NCBI RefSeq assembly: GCF_022605165.1
Contig: NC_063075.1
Location: forward strand, 1,054,001 to 1,118,000
Origin: Purpureocillium takamizusanense
Taxonomy: Eukaryota > Ascomycota > Sordariomycetes > Hypocreales > Ophiocordycipitaceae
DNA length: 64,000 nucleotides
Direction: 5' to 3'
Shown: piece by piece, positions 61,418-64,000 of the stretch
Position numbering within the stretch: the first letter of the stretch is position 1
Layout of the letters: each line of letters starts with the position of its first letter
Program-made: the position numbers and the translations under genes
Notes under the pieces: model-generated
What the model was told of the DNA's origin: nothing
What the model saw: only the letters and a program-made list of their open reading frames with translations
Databases searched by the model: none

Positions 61418-64000
61418 CTAATGGTATAACCCTTTCCTTCGTCCTCGGCCGTAACGAGAAACTAGAAGTGTGACAATTGTCCCCATCGCCAAAAGTGCGA
61501 GCCCGACGCCGACCCCAGCCTTGACCGCGGGGGCCAGGGGCTGGGAGAGCGTGGCCGCCAACGCGACAATGGTCACCAGAAGAATGATACCTACGCACGT
61601 AGACACAAAAGGTGCTCCCTTGACCCAAGTGATGGCTGACTTGGGCCACGACTTGACGCTCTCCAAGTTAAAGGCAACGAGTACAAATGGAACGGAGACA
61701 CCCGCCGACACCGACACTGGCAACGTTAGCACGTTTCACAAGGCGCCCGCGAATACTTACGAATGATAGCCAGGACGAATCCCACCGGCATTTTGTCCTT
61801 GTCGTTGTAGGGGAATGCAGCAATCGGGACTGTGAAAAATGAGGTAATAAATGACAGGGGAAGCTAGATGGTCAGCTGCGATGCGAAGACGTCCAGGGTG
61901 GAGAGACGCACAAAGACTACCGTCACAACGGTGAAGAGCAGGATGACATTTCCTTGTCTTGCCGTCTCCTCAGCCTGTCGCCGTGCCAGGCTGATCTGAT
62001 TGGCCACTTTTCTGTTGTATGTTGTGGCCAGACTGGCCTGTTTAGCCATATGCTCTGTTTGCCTGCGGGCGGACTGAGCCTCCGACAAGCTGGCATGCTG
62101 CTGTTTTAACTCCAAGAGCGTTCGGAGCTGCTACTGTCAGCTCGTCTCGTCTCGCGATAGTGTGTGCAGCGCGTACCGACTGTACCGCCTTGGTCGTGAG
62201 ACTCTCCATGCGGTCTAAACGGGCGAGATTGGTGTTCAAAACCCGCTTCCCTCTCAAGTCCTGGCTCGTGGTGTGGTTGGGGTCATTGGTTGCGACCGTC
62301 TCCAGATGGAGAAACAGATCCTGTATGACCGTGTTCTGGTCACACAGCACAGATCGCAGGATGCCAAGCTCATCGCGAATATCCTCTATCTCTACCAGGA
62401 GATTTGTCTCTTGTTCGATGCGAATGTCCTCGGCGGAAAGGAATTCTTTTGTCAGGGCAGTCGCGTCAAGCAGCTCTCGGAACTCGCGCAGGCTTTCGGC
62501 TGTTTGGTCGCTCTGCAACTGTGAGCAGCCATCCGAGGACGTGTGTGGAGAGAGCACTTACGACTTCGCCAATAGACCGCTCCATGAAATCGAAAAAGTG
62601 AAAGTCCTCGGTGGTTCCTAGTGGATCAAACGCACCCAGGCAGAACGACGTGATGACCAAACACAGGTCGTGGGCACTCGTGATGGATGGTCGCCTGACG
62701 TCTCGTAGATAGCGAAGAATGGCCTGGTAAATGTTGAGTGGATCGCCGTCTCGCAGTTTGAAGTCATCCCACGACGTAGGGTGGGTGCCCGTTGCAGAAA
62801 CGTCTAACGTCCAGGAGTCCCACCTCATCGGGCAACAAGAAATGATGGTTTCTACAACATCAGCCTTGGTCGCGTGACGGGCTGTCTTGCTTACCGTCGT
62901 CCAGCAGCCACAGCCACAACTGATCGACCATGAAGATTTTGGGCTCGACGCCGGCGTATTTTGACGTATATCGCAAAACGACCTGGTCTACATCCCTCTT
63001 GGCGGTGCTGCCTAGGTGAGTGTAAAAATACTGGTCAAGGGTGCGGCGCGCCTGCAGTGGCGGCACAGAGCCTGCCGCCGACTTGAAGTACCCTTTGAGC
63101 AACAACTCATGCAATGCACCAGGATACATGGCCATGTTTGGTGGCTGGGAAGTGCCCATCCTTCCCCTCGGGTTCGTGTCAGGTACGGTAGCTCCCGTAT
63201 CTGCACGGTCTTGGTCGCGGTCGCTCTCCCTCTCCGGAAGATTAAACTTGGCAGTCTTCTTGGCGCGGCGACGAACCGGCAGCATCCGTGAAATGGATTC
63301 AGACATGGCCTTGAACCCTCCTTGTGTCTCGTAATGCAAGTAAGGAACAAAAGCCGTAACCCGTGAAGTCGAGTTATCCCGGTCCGCCTGGTCTGTTAGG
63401 TCATGACACTTGGCGGATTCGACGCACATACTGGTGTGGCGTGGAAAAGTGGCCGGTTGAAGCAGCCTTGTGTTGTCTGCATAATGTGATAATCTCCGAG
63501 GGCACGGCTCATGCCCAGATCAGACTTCATGACATCCGTGAGGCCTGTTGCTGAGCCGCCCTCGGCAAGATGTCGCCGTGCAAGGTCCTAAACTGTCAGC
63601 GGACGGTAAGAGGCTCCGCGGAAGCACACACCTCGACCCATTCTGCCTATCATCCGAGTCAGCGTTCCTCGCCACAAACGGTCTGCAATACGTACATTGT
63701 TAGCAGGCAAATGATACCACCGCACCGCGGGCTTGGCGTCAATGATGCCTTGCCGCGTCGAGTTCATGATGGCGTTGGCTCCGATGCCGTATATCATGTC
63801 GTAAACCGACGCTGTCTTATGGATGCGCTCCTCAGAGTCGCCGATGAAGAACTCGACGACGCTGATTTTGAAAGCATGGCAGGCGCTTTGCTTGTCTATG
63901 TCCTCGAGCTGCGGAGGGACACGAACGGCCGGCGCGAGCGTCCTTCGTCTGATAGGCCGTTTCCCTGGACCCGATATGTCGGGTCCGCGCAGGAGTTGCG
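61418..64000 (-). CDS. CorA-like membrane protein with multi-exon C-terminal part, 5' end outside window
   Basis: C-terminal about 660 residues of a fungal CorA-like (Mg2+/Zn2+ transporter fold) protein. Exons read right to left: 64000-63696, 63646-63632, 63587-63432, 63387-62895, 62851-62562, 62518-62177, 62127-61912, 61863-61761, 61716-61418; introns are 43-49 nt, all with GT..AG. Landmarks: WYHLPANN, FVPYLHYET, LDQYFYTHLG with DVDQVVLRYT and MVDQLWLWLLDD, a coiled coil (LKQQHASLSEAQSARRQ), then TM helices ILLFTVVTVVFLPLSFITSFFT and a C-terminal pair SVSAGVSVPFVLVAF / FVSTCVGIILLVTIVALAATL. Canonical GMN is not present, as in fungal ankyrin-CorA-like proteins. N-terminal exons, possibly ankyrin repeats, lie beyond the window. 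Confidence 0.83.

Noticed and set aside
63967..63986. Perfect 8-bp inverted repeat GGACCCGA...TCGGGTCC
   Set aside because: Inside the CorA-like coding exon and short; no regulatory context.

Overview
The window is nuclear DNA of a filamentous ascomycete, most likely a sordariomycete and possibly Hypocreales; I cannot name the species. The evidence is GC-rich coding sequence, many short introns (about 43-106 nt) with GT..AG ends and CTAAC/CTGAC-type branch sites, and fungus-specific families: a prenylated TeaA receptor (TeaR), two Fig1-family proteins, a PTH11-like rhodopsin-domain protein, a CorA-like transporter and an intron-containing nuclear tRNA-Ile. I reconstructed gene models by hand from splice signals, frame and family conservation; exon coordinates are in each entry.

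Layout, left to right. 1-5 kb: a CHAT-domain (caspase-like) protein cut by the window edge and a DnaJ-domain protein. 5-11 kb: about 6 kb with no convincing gene and many simple repeats. 11-15.5 kb: an AN1-finger/APH-kinase-like protein, a metallophosphoesterase and an F-box-like protein, all on the minus strand. 16-30 kb: TeaR, glutamate decarboxylase, a class-C beta-lactamase-like hydrolase, a protein with a GPI-type tail, and RCC1. 30-41 kb: a PSDC/PsiD-like decarboxylase convergent with a Ure2-like glutathione transferase, a possible ADP-ribosyl-cyclase-like protein, a PEBP protein and a 14-TM MFS transporter. 41-50.6 kb: a small Cys-rich ORF, an intronless GH127 enzyme, an epoxide-hydrolase-like enzyme, a LURP/tubby-like protein and a second AN1-finger/APH protein. 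51-58 kb: tRNA-Ile, the rhodopsin-domain protein, a secreted protein of unknown function and a secreted EGF plus beta-propeller enzyme. 58-64 kb: two Fig1-family genes head to head on a 241-bp promoter, then a CorA-like protein cut by the right edge.

I see no classical secondary-metabolite backbone, CRISPR array, transposase or rRNA gene. The genes are mostly unrelated housekeeping and accessory functions rather than one pathway. The most system-like features are the Fig1 pair, the two AN1-APH proteins 37 kb apart that share an intron position, and the CHAT protein at the left edge.
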